This document shows, piece after piece, positions 1-11,377 of a DNA stretch of 64,000 bases. Below the pieces are notes generated by a model that saw nothing but the letters and a program-made list of their open reading frames with translations, was not told where the DNA came from and made no database searches. Source of the stretch: Syncephalastrum monosporum B8922. Its lineage: Eukaryota > Mucoromycota > Mucoromycetes > Mucorales > Syncephalastraceae. Position numbers and translations under genes: made by a program. Numbering within the stretch: position 1 is the stretch's first letter; each line of letters starts with the position of its first letter. The DNA is taken from assembly GCA_000697355.1 (NCBI GenBank), contig JNEN01000636.1:18319-82318 (forward strand). The letters run 5' to 3'.

Positions 1-28
1 CCATTCCTGTTAACCGAAAAAGGGGAAA

Positions 29-430
29 GAACGCTAAGAAAAATCAAGATTTCTACTCATGCGTTTATATACAAACTCATCGCGTAGTACAAGGTACGTT
101 TTTTTTTTTCTTTATCAGATGGATATGCCATGAAAATGACTGCGCTACGAACATGAAAAATTTGCTTTCTTTGACGATGCCGGACGTACAGCAATCCGAA
201 ACATCGCCATTTCCGTAACCTATTGTGAGGAGCGAACGCTAAGTAAAGTCAATGACTCTGCTCATGTAGTTATATACAAACTCATCGAGTGATACAAGGT
301 ACCCATTTTCTATTTCATCAGATAGAGACAATGGCGTTACCAACATGGAATCTTTGTCTTCTCTTTTTATTCGTTATGTCGCCTTCTAAGAAAGAACATT
401 TCGTAAGTCATCGCGTGTCCACTATCTGAA
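29..430. repeat. Diverged tandem direct duplication, period about 205 bp
   Basis: Two side-by-side copies start near 29 and 234. The best-kept block, around tatatacaaactcatcg, lies at 66-97 and again at 271-302, followed in both by a T-rich run and an atcagat motif. Similarity fades toward the 3' end of each copy. No coding potential is seen. It is an old local duplication of non-coding DNA. Confidence 0.7.
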
Positions 431-2430
431 TACTGCTGCTTATAATTAAAATTACAGGAGATCAGGGAAGCAAAGTAGCAAAAAAGTAAGGAATGCTCGA
501 AATGCTTCAGCCATGATCAACAATGCATTAGTATAGGAAGTGGTATAGTCTTTTACTGCACAAGACGATACCAACTTTCTTCTTGTGTCCCAGATCTCAT
601 GATGACTGTTACTGCCAGATCCACAACTTTTCGATTGTGCTACGCCATATAAAACGTGGCTTGACTGTACGACCAACTGTTGCCCGAGGTCCCCAAATAC
701 TCGCTCTCCCGATTTATCCTCTGTTGGATGTCTGGACAGTAGGGAGCTTGCGTCGCCGCCAAAGTTTGCAGGCCATTGTGATCCAATGAAAAATCTGGGA
801 GGCGACTCATAAGTTTAAAATCCACCTTCGCCATTTTGCCGTTCTTATCCGTATTTTTCCATATTTATCTCTGAACAGATTGACAATGTCTCGAAAATAT
901 GCATTGGGATTTTAGCAATATAAAGCTACCAATGACCCCAGTTGTGCTGCACGCGCTATCTGATCGTTCATGAGGAAGCGGCTAGTATATGCTGAGAAAA
1001 GATGCTTGTATCACAAGATATGAAAAGCAGACATGGACGAGTGTGGTCCAGCGCTAAAAGCTGGTGATGGGGGGCTTTCCGCGGCATGATGGCCATGTTG
1101 CACATGTTCAGACCACACTGCGGCGTGCATATGTACACGTTACTATCAAAGAGTTTCTGCTTAGTTCGGGTATGCCATCTAAGCAAAGAAGAAATCGGCC
1201 ACTGGGGAATAGGGAAGGGAAATGGAAACGATCTCATCGGTCACCAGAGACGCAGTCAAGCCGGAAACTGTTGACGGTTTTGGAACGCAGGACTCATTAC
1301 ACGAGGGATCTGCTACGGTCTTTCAGCCGCCCACTCGCCTACTGTCCGCTTCTGTTCGCTTTCGAACAGATGTAATAATAGATTGACTGTCGAAAGAGAA
1401 ATTTATACTGTTTGTTCGTAATTAAAACGGATAACTATGGAAATCCAATAAGTGCACGAACCTCGAAGTGTAATGACATAACCAGAAGGTGGCGAATGGG
1501 TCACTATGTAAGCTTCTTTGATACGATTCGAGAGCTTTTTGTCATCCTTAAGTCGATCTCGTCGAGCATAGTTCCCAAAATTGCTCCATTGGATTTTGTT
1601 TAGGAGAGTAAGGTTGGAAGGCAGATGCACCTCGTTTCGTGATGGCTGCTTTAAGTTTGTCAGAATTGAGCCATTCCTTTTGTTTACACTCCGACATTCG
1701 GCGATGATTTCTTTCGCGAAGGAATCGGCAGATAGTCGTTAGGTGTTTGTCGTAGCCATGTAGTTCAGCTCTTGGCGCCCTAAGTAAAAGTGATTGGGAC
1801 GATGCATAGTAGACATTGTGACGTGGGCAAAGACAGTCATGAGTAGCGTACGCCTCTCCTACAATGTTCTGGTGGAATCTATAGGTCCCGTTCTAAGTAC
1901 TTCATCGCTTGGTGAAGTTTACTTTAAATCTTGAAGAATAAATGTTTACCCTCTTCTCCAAGGGCTCCCTGGGACAAAGTTTGAAGCAAAATATATCAAT
2001 TAACGTAAAAATACCTCGAGAACTATAGTATGTTGGCGAAATGGGATTTTAGAGTAGATGGCTCCTTTTGAATAAAAAGTTACCTTAGAAGCATGTTTGA
2101 ATCCAATAAGCTCTTTGAAACCCGATGACAGCCACAGGTGAAGACAATGACATGCTTTTTTATTTTATCGAGCAACATTGTTCATTTTTTGGTTCAGGAT
2201 AGCCATGGCATCCGCTGCAATAAGTGCCAAGTGTCGACCTTGCTATTTCCAGGTGTACAACAAAATTAAAAGACGTGCATGACATTTTTGAGGCAAGTGA
2301 GGTCGCTGAGATAAGCTGGCACGTCCAACGTGAACATAGAGGTCTGCATCCGATCAAGTTCTGTCATTGTGTAGAGCCCATCAGCTTCCAATTTGATCAG
2401 GTAAAACGTGGTAAACAGAGCTAGAAAGTC
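431..2430. other. Gene-poor AT-rich spacer
   Basis: Only short overlapping open frames without conserved-looking composition occur on either strand. I see no exon pattern, RNA gene or clear repeat. It is probably intergenic DNA or unrecognisable relics. Confidence 0.5.
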
Positions 2431-2439
2431 GGCTCAATT

Positions 2440-3374
2440 AACGCCTTTCCAATGCTGTTTTTTCCGTCTCGCTTTTTTTTCTTTGTTCTCTCCTAAACCA
2501 GCTTACCGACGACATGGATGGCCAGATTTGCAGAGAGATTATTCGAATCGAGGGCACCCTTTCCAAAATTGCCAGGCGTACCAGATCCCAGTTCACCAAA
2601 GAGTGATTACCGGCCATGGTCGGACGTTTAACCTCGCCAAAGCCAACGTTGATGGCGTCATCTGTTGCATGAGGGAAGGTGGTAATAATGCAGTCGGGGG
2701 AGACGTTGAAGCTGGGAGGGTGTTTCTGCTTGTCAGCAGGATCAGTGGCAGTGAATTCCAGGTGCACGTTACGTTCACGGTAGTCGAACAGTGGTTGTAA
2801 AGCAAGCTGGGGAAGTTGATACTTGGACCTGAAGCTTCGATGAACTGATACTTTGCAGTTGATACATGAAACTTCGAGGTACTGAGATTTGAAACTGGAA
2901 GATTACATTTAGAGTCCACGAATCAAGGTGCTGTTCTCCAAAAAATATTGCTTTGTGAATGCGGTTATTGTTTTGCAATCGAGGACAACGACAGAATATG
3001 ATGCACATCCAATTCCAAGGCCAAGCTCCTTGAGTCCACCAATCGTTTGCATCTTATCAAACTTCTCCGAGACGTCGGTTTGGTCAATTAAAAAGTCGAT
3101 CGTGGCCAGGCGCCAACAAAGATATAGACAAACGAGTTGACTGCGAGGACATACTCGAGGCCAAAAGTGAGCTGCCAAGAATGAAAGTCAGGAAGAGTAT
3201 CATCGTCAGTGATTTCCGTGGAGTCATCGATATGTTCGTATGACCATGAAGACCAATGGGCTCTGTTGGAAGACTTTCTTCAGCAGGACGGATCAATCGG
3301 CGCACTTTTCTGCCAGCAGAAGATGCTGCTGCGGTCAATGTGTTGAATAGCTTTTTCATGAACAAAGCCTCCAC
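2440..3374 (-). pseudogene. Decayed protein-coding gene, family not identified
   Basis: The reverse strand carries several protein-like segments in different frames. About 3374-3080 reads a basic N-terminal stretch and then, in another frame, an acidic segment (EITDDDTLPDFHSW). About 3090-2910 reads a segment ending GGLKELGLG. About 2767-2440 reads a hydrophilic segment containing NVGFGEVKRPT and NWDLVRLAIL. Stops and frame changes separate them, and I could not join them with convincing introns. The composition looks like real old coding sequence rather than chance. The family is not recognised. A multi-intron live gene is the alternative. Confidence 0.35.
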
Positions 3375-3890
3375 CGCTTTTCTCTACATTGCATATAGAA
3401 AAATAGCAGGTTAAAAAAAAGCATCCCAAATATCGGCGCTGAAATGTTTTGACTTTCATGCCCTGACATTAAGACAAAAAGTGCAAATAGTGATGGAGTG
3501 CAATGGCTACAATCTTTTTTCCTTCTTTCATACCTTTTTTTTTGTGCTGATGATCTTCAAATAAGCATCATTGAACCGTTTGATCCAAGCACCAATCAAA
3601 CGCTGAGGGGAATTGGCGGATACGCCGAAAGACCTTGGAGTTTGCTTTTTGTATTTTGACACGAATGCCGAAAATTGCAAATTCTTGCTGTTGGTGATGT
3701 ACTCGGCCTATAAGATGAGATCGTATTAGCATTTTGTGCTTTTTAATTTATATTTGCTAGCTTCTGACCATGCTTCCAAGAATCATCCTTTTGAAAAGTA
3801 ACATCTTTGAAAAGCAATAATCTCTATAGCAGTGAACACAAGGAAAATGAACAGAAGATTAGTTTTATTTCCAATGAATTTATATTTGTA

Positions 3891-4051
3891 CTAGCCTGCG
3901 ACACGCTTCGCTTCGTCCAGCCGTGAATCTTCGTCCAGCCGTGAATCTTCGCCCTACGTTCCTGGTGTGACTGAGCCCCTTCGCCTGCGGCTTCGGGTCG
4001 CCACAACCTACACTTGGATTTCGGATCACTCCTGTCCTCGTCGTAGGCTAG
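3891..4051. mobile_element. MITE-like element with TA target duplication
   Basis: The 161-bp element begins CTAGCCTGCGAC and ends GTCGTAGGCTAG, terminal inverted repeats that match at 11 of 12 positions. Each end is flanked by TA (3889-3890 and 4052-4053), the target duplication expected of Tc1/mariner-type elements. The interior is clearly GC-richer than its surroundings and holds an 18-bp direct repeat, gtgaatcttcg plus tccagcc, near 3920-3950. There is no transposase, so it would be non-autonomous. Family assignment is inference from the ends. Confidence 0.6.
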
Positions 4052-4144
4052 TAAATTTGTATACTAATACAGCTCAGAAAAGGCGAAAAATGATGTTATG
4101 GATGTTATGATTTTATAGTGTGCTGTCCTAGCGTAGGGCAGAAC

Positions 4145-4931
4145 TCACCTATTAGACTCTGAGGTCTGTATACTTATTGGGTCATGCAGAGTGGAACTGG
4201 TGAAATCAGTGTGCGTCGCAAACGAAATGCGGTAAAAATGGTCGAACATATTTTGAGATAACCAGGCCCCGTGGGAGACGATGTCAGCGATGGGTGTACC
4301 AGCCTGAGCAGCCAAGCGCTGAGAGCACTTCGGGGACAGCTGGGCAGGGCGGGTCGCGACCAATGTGATGCATCACATCACAGATATACACGCAAATGGT
4401 TTCGGCCTTGAAAGGGCTTTCGTGGTCGATATCCATGCGGAACAAGGCGTAACGTAATACGGCGGCCAGTGACGACCGGATGGGGGCAGGAAGACGAAGG
4501 GAAGTCGGTGGTCTTGCGATAAGAGCGAAATGCGCAGACGGGACAGAGAAGGATATCGTCGTGCAGGTTAAACGTAACGGAGCGGTCGTAGCGAGAAACG
4601 TGATGTTTTCTTTGGGGGCACCGATCGCCAGACAAAGGAGCCGGTCCGGGCGGTTGGCATTCGCACACCAGGAAACGTCAACGCGAGCGAGATCCGGAGG
4701 ACGCAGAAAGCCAACCTTGCCCAGCAGTACTGCGCACGAGTTTGGAGAGCGAGAGGGACTCGTTGGGACCCAACTCTCCGAGCAGAACAAAGATAGGTTG
4801 CAGCTTGTAGGTGCCATCTGTAGCGGTCGCGCGGTAGCCAATTGGGAGATGCGATGGTTCTTTAAGTACTGCGAGACTTGTTGGAAGGTATACCTAAGCG
4901 GTCGAGGCCGAGGTCGTCGATACGCGCTCAT
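4145..4931 (-). pseudogene. Broken tyrosine recombinase of a DIRS- or Crypton-like element
   Basis: Read on the minus strand, three successive frames carry the landmarks of a fungal transposon tyrosine recombinase. About 4720-4650 reads GKVGFLRPPDLARV, which holds the first catalytic Arg. About 4570-4500 reads LLCPVCAFRSYRK. About 4310-4160 reads AAQAGTPIADIVSHGAW followed by FDHFYR, which holds the catalytic His and the nucleophilic Tyr. At least two or three frameshifts separate the blocks, so no functional enzyme is encoded. No reverse transcriptase or RNase H is visible beside it, so it cannot be assigned firmly to DIRS/Ngaro (retro) or Crypton (DNA). A 192-codon frame on the opposite strand is its shadow. 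Confidence 0.6.
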
Positions 4932-6438
4932 GGCCCGATGGCCACTATCTCACCTAAATCTGAGTGCACTTTTGAGTCACAACTTCAAAATCACATTCAA
5001 TAATTCTCTTACCGGTGGGAGCGGGGCAGACGTTTGGCGCAGTGGCACATGTCTATGAGAGAAGTTCTCGACGGTAATCCCGGCCATCGACCGTCTAGGC
5101 TAGGGAACGCAAACGGGGAAGAAGGAGAGAAAGAGAGAGCAATCGGAGAGGAGGAAAAGGCGCGAAGGGAGAAGACAAGAGGAGGCGAGAAAGTAGACGG
5201 CAAGCTAAGTATACATCAGAAGAAGGTTATTGATGTCCAAGATCATGTACTCTCGAGGTGACATACTTTCGTTCATTCCAGTGCAGTTGGAACAGGCAAC
5301 TGGTGGCAGAGAGACTCGGACAATGCATGTGGTCTATGTTGCGCTTATCAGTCTATATTATACCATTATCCTTCCGTATGTACTTACTAGGGGAAGACTT
5401 GACCAGACTAAAGAACAAGAAAAAGTAGATGTGGAAGAAAGCAGTCGTCTTTTACGAGACATACTTGCATCGATGAACTTCCATGAAATATGATAAGCTG
5501 CGTATACCGATTAAAAAACGCAGAAGAAAAAGGACATGATGAAGACTGACGTCAAATACTTTTCGCGTTTCAGATAATTCATTGGCCTGTTTTGCCATCA
5601 CGCGGTTCATATCTACCGGCGGAGAAAAGGGCTGCTGAAAGGATACTGATGTCATATGTATTTCGCTTAAATGGTGTCAAATAGCAAGGATTTCACCTGC
5701 GTTCTATATATCTTGCCAGATGAACCTCGCAGATCCAAGCGGGAAAATTTAACAGTCTTTCTTTTTGACAGCCGGAGACGAGGCTGCTGTCAAACAAGAC
5801 TACTGTAGTAAAGTATACCACCTGAAAGCAGGACAATCATGACTCCGCCTAGGTTCGGCTGCAGCAGAGCACCTTGTAAGAAGCAAAAACTCAGATATTG
5901 GCGAGTGCTGCCGTCTCAACGAGCTATGCAAAGGCAGTACCACTACAAGTGTTGATACCCTTATTTTGCACAGATCTTTATACTTATCACTAGGAGAACT
6001 GGATGGAGTACATCACCCTGTCGTGGTAAAATTAGTTCTCGCTGTAAACGTAAGCAATGAACATCACTGTAAAATCTAGAGCTGTTTGCTGTGTGGAGTA
6101 ATATCTACACAGGATAATGAAAATTACTCCTGAATGTTATATTGATGTGACAATATCCTGTCAAAGCATGCTCCCGATACCCAACTGTGTGAAATATTTT
6201 GTCTCTGGAACGCACACATGCAAACGTAGTGCTGCCTGGTTCTCAATATATAAGAAATTGACTCGCGTGTATAGTAGATTAAAAGCACAAAAATCCCATA
6301 AAGTATGCATGCTCGAAGAAATAATGTATTATGCATGTTTTAGTGTACATGAGGTAGCTTACAAAAGAGTACATGGGAATCATAAGAAGTAAAGACGAAA
6401 AAAAAAAATCGATGAAGAATAATGAATAAACCGAATGT
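4932..6438. other. Spacer downstream of the ABC transporter
   Basis: AT-rich, with a purine-rich low-complexity stretch (gaagaggagaaa-like) at about 5115-5200. Open frames are short and unconvincing. The last part, up to 6438, is the 3' flank of the reverse-strand ABC transporter. Confidence 0.5.
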
Positions 6439-9400
6439 CTAGTGATCAGCAGAGAGACTTTGCTGACGAACGAGATCAAAGTAGACACCGTTGAGCTTGA
6501 GCAGCTCCCAGTGAGTGCCTTGCTCGATGACCTTGCCGCCCTTGACAACACAGATAAGGTCGGCACCTTGAATAGTCGAGAGACGGTGAGCAATTGTAAT
6601 TGTAGTACGGCCGCCCTCGCTGATAATGTTGTCGATGGCAGCTTGGACCAGTTTCTCGGACTCTGAGTCAAGTGCAGACGTAGCTTCATCCAGAAGAAGG
6701 ACACGGGGCTTGCGGATCAAAGCACGAGCAATGGCAATACGCTGCTTCTGGCCACCCGAGAGTTGGGAGCCCTTGTCACCCACACGCGTGTTGTAACCGT
6801 CTGGCAGCTCGCTGATGAACTTGTGAATGTTGGACGCCCGGCAGGCTTCTTCGACCATCTCCTGGGTAACTTGCTTGTGTTCATCGACGCCAAAGCGAAT
6901 GTTCTCACCGATCGTCATGTCGAACAGGACAGGCTCCTGACCGACCAAGGCCATATGACTGCGAAGGTTGCCGAGGCTGAAGCTCTTCAGGTTGTGCTCG
7001 TCAAGGCGCACATTGCCCTCAATGGGATCGTACCAGCGCTGAAGCATACCGATCGTGGTCGACTTGCCGCAGCCTGACGGGCCAACGAGAGCAATAGTTT
7101 GACCGTTCTTGCCTTCCAGGTTGAACTCGCCGTCAAAGATAGACACGTCAGGACGGGCAGGATAGCGGAACGTGATATTTTCAAATGAGATATCACCGTG
7201 AATCTTCGAAGACTCCGGTTCAATACCCTCAAGTTCGGGGTCAATGTGGGGCTTGCGATCGAGAACTTCAAAGGCGGCAATAGCAGAGTTCTTGGCCTTG
7301 GCGAAGGTCGAGGTGAACACCGAGCCACGGCCAATGCCCTGGGCAGTAATCAAAATGGCCATCATCGAGACCATCATGTCCTCGAAACTGATCATGCCGT
7401 TGTCCATAAAGCGCACACCAGCATAGAAAGCGACAGCGTTGGTGTACATGGTGATACCTTGCTGCAGAGCATAACCGACAGAGGATGTGTAGGCCTTGCG
7501 CATCGCCAACTTGTGGGGGTGCTCAAGGGCACGATCGAATTTGATTTCGAATTGGCCCTGCTTGTTCAGTGCAGCGACGGTGCGGATCTCCTTGATGGCT
7601 TCGCCAGCGACTTCACCGCTTTGCTCGTTCGCCTTGGCCGTCTCGTCCTCGAAGCCACGGTGGATTTTGGACTCGTAGTAAGTGGCGCCAGCGATGAAAG
7701 GCGCCATGGCGCACACAACGAGGGCAACAGCCCAGGAGTAAACGAAGGAAATAACGAGACCGGTAATAGCCGTGACAACCACCTGGGTCGCGTCACCCCA
7801 GACTTTGGTGACCATCTCGTTGACGTTGCGGGAATCGATTGCGAGCTTGGAGGTAAGGGCACCCATCGAGTTCTCTTCTTGGTCGAAGAAACCAATCTCC
7901 TGCTTCATGTAGGCTTCAAAAACGCGGGCACGCAGACGCTCGGTGTAACGTGCACCCGCAACTTCAAAGGCACCAATCTGGAAGCTGAAACCGATCAGGG
8001 AGGCGACACCGAACATGACAAAGACAAAGGCGTACAGGTTAGCGCCCTCCATGGGACCAGGGGCGGCGTTGCTTGGGTCGACTGTCATGACCACGATAAT
8101 CTTGGAGAAAATCAGAGCAAAGCAGGGGAACACAGCACCGGCGATACAGGCACCGAAGAGACCCATGACAATCAAGTGCCACTCGGAGCGCATTTCCTTG
8201 GCGATACGGCCCATCGGGGCCTTCTGCTTCATACGTAGCTTGCGTTCTTCCTTCTCCTTCTTAAGACGCAGTTCAAACGCATCGACAGAGGACAAAGTAC
8301 TCATGCGGACCATGTGGATCGATTCGGCTTCCTCGTCTTCGGCATTGGCTTTTTCAATCTTCTCTTCTTGTTGCTTCAACTCGGCGAGTTCTTGGCGCAC
8401 AAGCTCCTCGTCATCGACGGTCTCCTCCTCGGTGGCACCGACTTGCTTGGTAGCGATCTCTTGCTTGCGGACCAGCTCAGCATAGACACCGCCTAGTTCA
8501 AGGAGTTCGCTGTGCGTGCCCTTTTCGACTAAGTCGCCCTTGGCCATGACGACGATCAAGTCAGCGTTGCGGATAGTAGACAAACGATGAGCAATGACGA
8601 TTGTGGTACGGTCAGCAGCAGCAGCATCAAGGGCTTTCTGAACGAGGCGCTCGGATTGGGTATCCAAAGCAGAAGTAGCCTAACAGTGGAGAGTCAATTA
8701 GTAAAAAAAATATCTCACGTGGGGTGAATGAAGGTTGTACGCACCTCGTCAAGCAACAAAATGGAGGGGTTCTTCAGAATAGCACGGGCAATAGCAATAC
8801 GCTGCTTCTGACCACCGGAAAGCATACCACCATGTTCACCAACCATGGTATCATAGCCACGTGGCAGCTGAGTAATGAAGGTATGGCAGTTGGCTTTCTT
8901 GCAGGCAGCAATAATTTCGTCGGGAGAGGCTTCGTAGGTAACACCCATCAGCAGGTTCTGGCGGATGGTCATGTTGAACAGAACAGGCTCCTGACTAACA
9001 ACACCGATCTGGTGGCGGAGCCAAGTGAGGTTGATGTCCTTGAGGTTCTTTCCATCGAGGAAGACGGAACCCTCGGCAGGGTCATAAAAGCGCTGGATGA
9101 GCTGGACCGACGTGGACTTTCCGGAGCCACTGGGTCCGACGAAGGCAACAGTTTGACCAGGCTTGATGGTCAGGCTTAGGTCTTTGAGAATGGGAACCTC
9201 GGGGCGGGGGGGGTACGAGAACTTGACGTTGCGGAACTCAATCTCACCAACGACCTTCTCGGGTTTGGCGCCTTCCTGGGAATCGGGATCAATTTCAGGC
9301 ACACGGTCGATGGTGGAGTAAATTTTGTAGGCCGCACCGCAGGCAGTCGAGACGGCGGAGAGATTGGGAGGCAGCTGCAGGAGCGACATGGCACCGATAA

Positions 9401-10588
9401 TCATGGCAAAGAAGACAACAAGTACTTGGGGACCGGTCATCTTGAACTGCATGACGAGCTGGCCACCATACCAGAAAGACAAACCATAGGTACAGAAGAG
9501 GATGAACAGGAAAATGCCGAAGCCGCCACCCAGGACCATGCCGCGCTTCGCACCGACTTCTGTGGCCTTGACAAGCTTGCGTTTGTAGAGCTCCGCGAAG
9601 CGGGTCTGGAGTGAGAAAGAGTAGACAGTACGAATGCCAGCGAACACTTGCTCGGCAACGCCGCCTGCATCGGCATACGAATCCTGGGCCGCAAGCGTGT
9701 ACTTGGTAATAAAGTAACCAATCGCACCACCCGCGCCGGCGAGAAGCGGCATAGTGGCAAGGATAACGACAGCCAGGTTCCAGCCCTTGACGAAGGCAAT
9801 GACGAAACCCGAGATAAATGCGGCCAGGGACTGGATGAAAACACCCATCTTTTCAGACAGACCGTCCTGAACCAATTGGGTATCGGCAGCAAGACGCGTT
9901 GTCAGCGAACCTTCCTCGGCCTAGAATTAACAGGTATAAGTATTCGATAATCCATCATTCTGCGATGTATCTCACCTTATCGAACCAGCCCATGTCTTGA
10001 CGCAAAATGGAATGCACGTAGAGTTGGCGGATGCGACGCGTCTACAGAAATTGTCTGGAGATGAATAGGATGCCCAAATCAAGAAATATCACGTTCACGT
10101 ACCTGGTTCTCACCAGTGATAATCCAGAAAGATTGAGCGCAGTAGGCGGCCACGACCGTGGCCGTACCCATGTAGACAAAGACAAGAATCAGGTCGTAAG
10201 TGTAGGAGAGGAAGGAGACGTTGGGATCGCCGGAGGTCAAATCGCTAAATACATCCTGGATACCGCCGAGGAATTGACCAAAGATGACAATAACTACAGG
10301 CTGGATAGCACCGATACCGGCAGAGAAGATGGTGGCAATCAGGATCATGAGCAGATCGAGTTTGGTGGCGAAACGAAAGAGTCGCCAGAGTGGTACGGAC
10401 GGCTCCTTCTTCTTCTTCTTCTTTTTGTCTTTCTCGTCGATTTGAGAAGAATGGACCGAGGCGGCCTGCTGGATAGGCACTTCCTCGATGCCGCTAATAG
10501 AATGTTTTTCGTCTGAGGCAGATATAGCCCCGTTCGAGGCGCCCTGCACGGTCTCAGACGACCGTGAAGAGAGATGTGACCTTGCCAT
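6439..10588 (-). CDS. ABCB-type full-length ABC transporter (P-glycoprotein/Pmd1-like)
   Basis: ATP-driven exporter of the multidrug/P-glycoprotein subfamily with TMD-NBD-TMD-NBD order, about 1322 aa (usual about 1300). Exons run 10588-10103, 10041-9976, 9920-8745 and 8679-6439; all junctions keep frame with GT-AG ends. After a hydrophilic, lysine-rich N-terminus, helices begin near residue 75. NBD1 has Walker A GPSGSGKST (about 446), Q-loop SQEPVLF, signature LSGGQKQR (about 551) and Walker B ILLLDE, which the last intron cuts just before ATSALD. NBD2 has GPSGCGKST (about 1110) and LSGGQKQR (about 1216). Both sites look catalytically complete. The start is the ATG at 10588; an upstream in-frame non-ATG extension was ignored. 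It could act in drug, lipid or peptide export; substrate cannot be read from sequence. It shares its promoter with the siderophore permease. Confidence 0.95.
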
Positions 10589-11377
10589 GGTCAATAAATA
10601 AAGAGAAAGTGGGTAGGTAGACAAGCAATGGAAAAAGTGATCCGGTCTTTATATATAGCTTTTTTTTTAACATCTTGAAGATTTTCTAGAGCGTGCACAC
10701 ACCATATATCGCATGTGCTTCTTTTTTATCTCTTAATTGTTCGGACCGTCGGTGCCCGAGACGCCGGGCCAATTATCATTTATTCTTAGTACCGCGCGAC
10801 GGATCCCATTTACCAAACAGCATCCGGTCATCCAATCAGATATACCCTAAGATTCGGTCCGGATTTCCACGCCCGTTTTTCGAACTGCGAGGCAAAAGAT
10901 AGGTGCGCGCACCTTGGTGTGTCCCACAATACGATCCGAGTATGGCCGCTCACCTTCACCATCCAAAATTGGAGATCCTCGTCACCCGCTGTCGGATCAC
11001 GCAAGAACTGGTTTATGATTCATACTGAAAAGGGCGCCCGAATTTACCGAGATCAAACTCACAACCCAGATCAAAAAGTTTCCTGCAGCTCGAATACACC
11101 TAGAGGTGGCTTATAATGCTCCCCCAATGGCTCTCTTTTGACAGGCCCCAATTCTGCACCCTTATCAGATCAACCTGTACGCATCCACTCCGTCAAAGAA
11201 GGTTCGTTACTGTGTAGTTTCCTAAACAGAGGCCATTGCGCGACCATAGATGTTTTTTCATGGAATCATAAGATTACTGTGCCCAGCTGGGCCTGATTGT
11301 CTCTCTGATAAAAGCCCCCTCCTTCGCTCTTTCCATGATGCGACCCGCGTTTCTACTCCTTCTAGGATTCAGCAGTA
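10589..11377. promoter_or_regulatory. Shared divergent promoter of ABC transporter and siderophore permease
   Basis: This 789-bp region separates the start codons of two divergent transporters. A TATATATA run at about 10652-10659 lies some 65 bp upstream of the ABC start codon. The permease side has an exact iron-GATA box at 11162-11170 and near matches at about 10830 and 11304. Short open frames here are not supported as genes. Confidence 0.6.
11162..11170 (-). promoter_or_regulatory. Iron-GATA (SreA/Urbs1/Sre1-type) box ATCTGATAA
   Basis: The reverse strand reads ATCTGATAA, an exact match to the ATCWGATAA consensus bound by fungal GATA repressors of siderophore genes, about 210 bp upstream of the siderophore permease start. 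One such 9-mer is expected about once per 64 kb by chance, so its placement is suggestive, not proof. Confidence 0.5.

Noticed and set aside
4480..5058. 192-codon plus-strand open frame
   Set aside because: Antisense to the tyrosine-recombinase relic, and it has no motifs of its own.
7198..8238. 346-codon plus-strand open frame
   Set aside because: Exactly antisense to the conserved second half of the ABC transporter; a codon-bias shadow.
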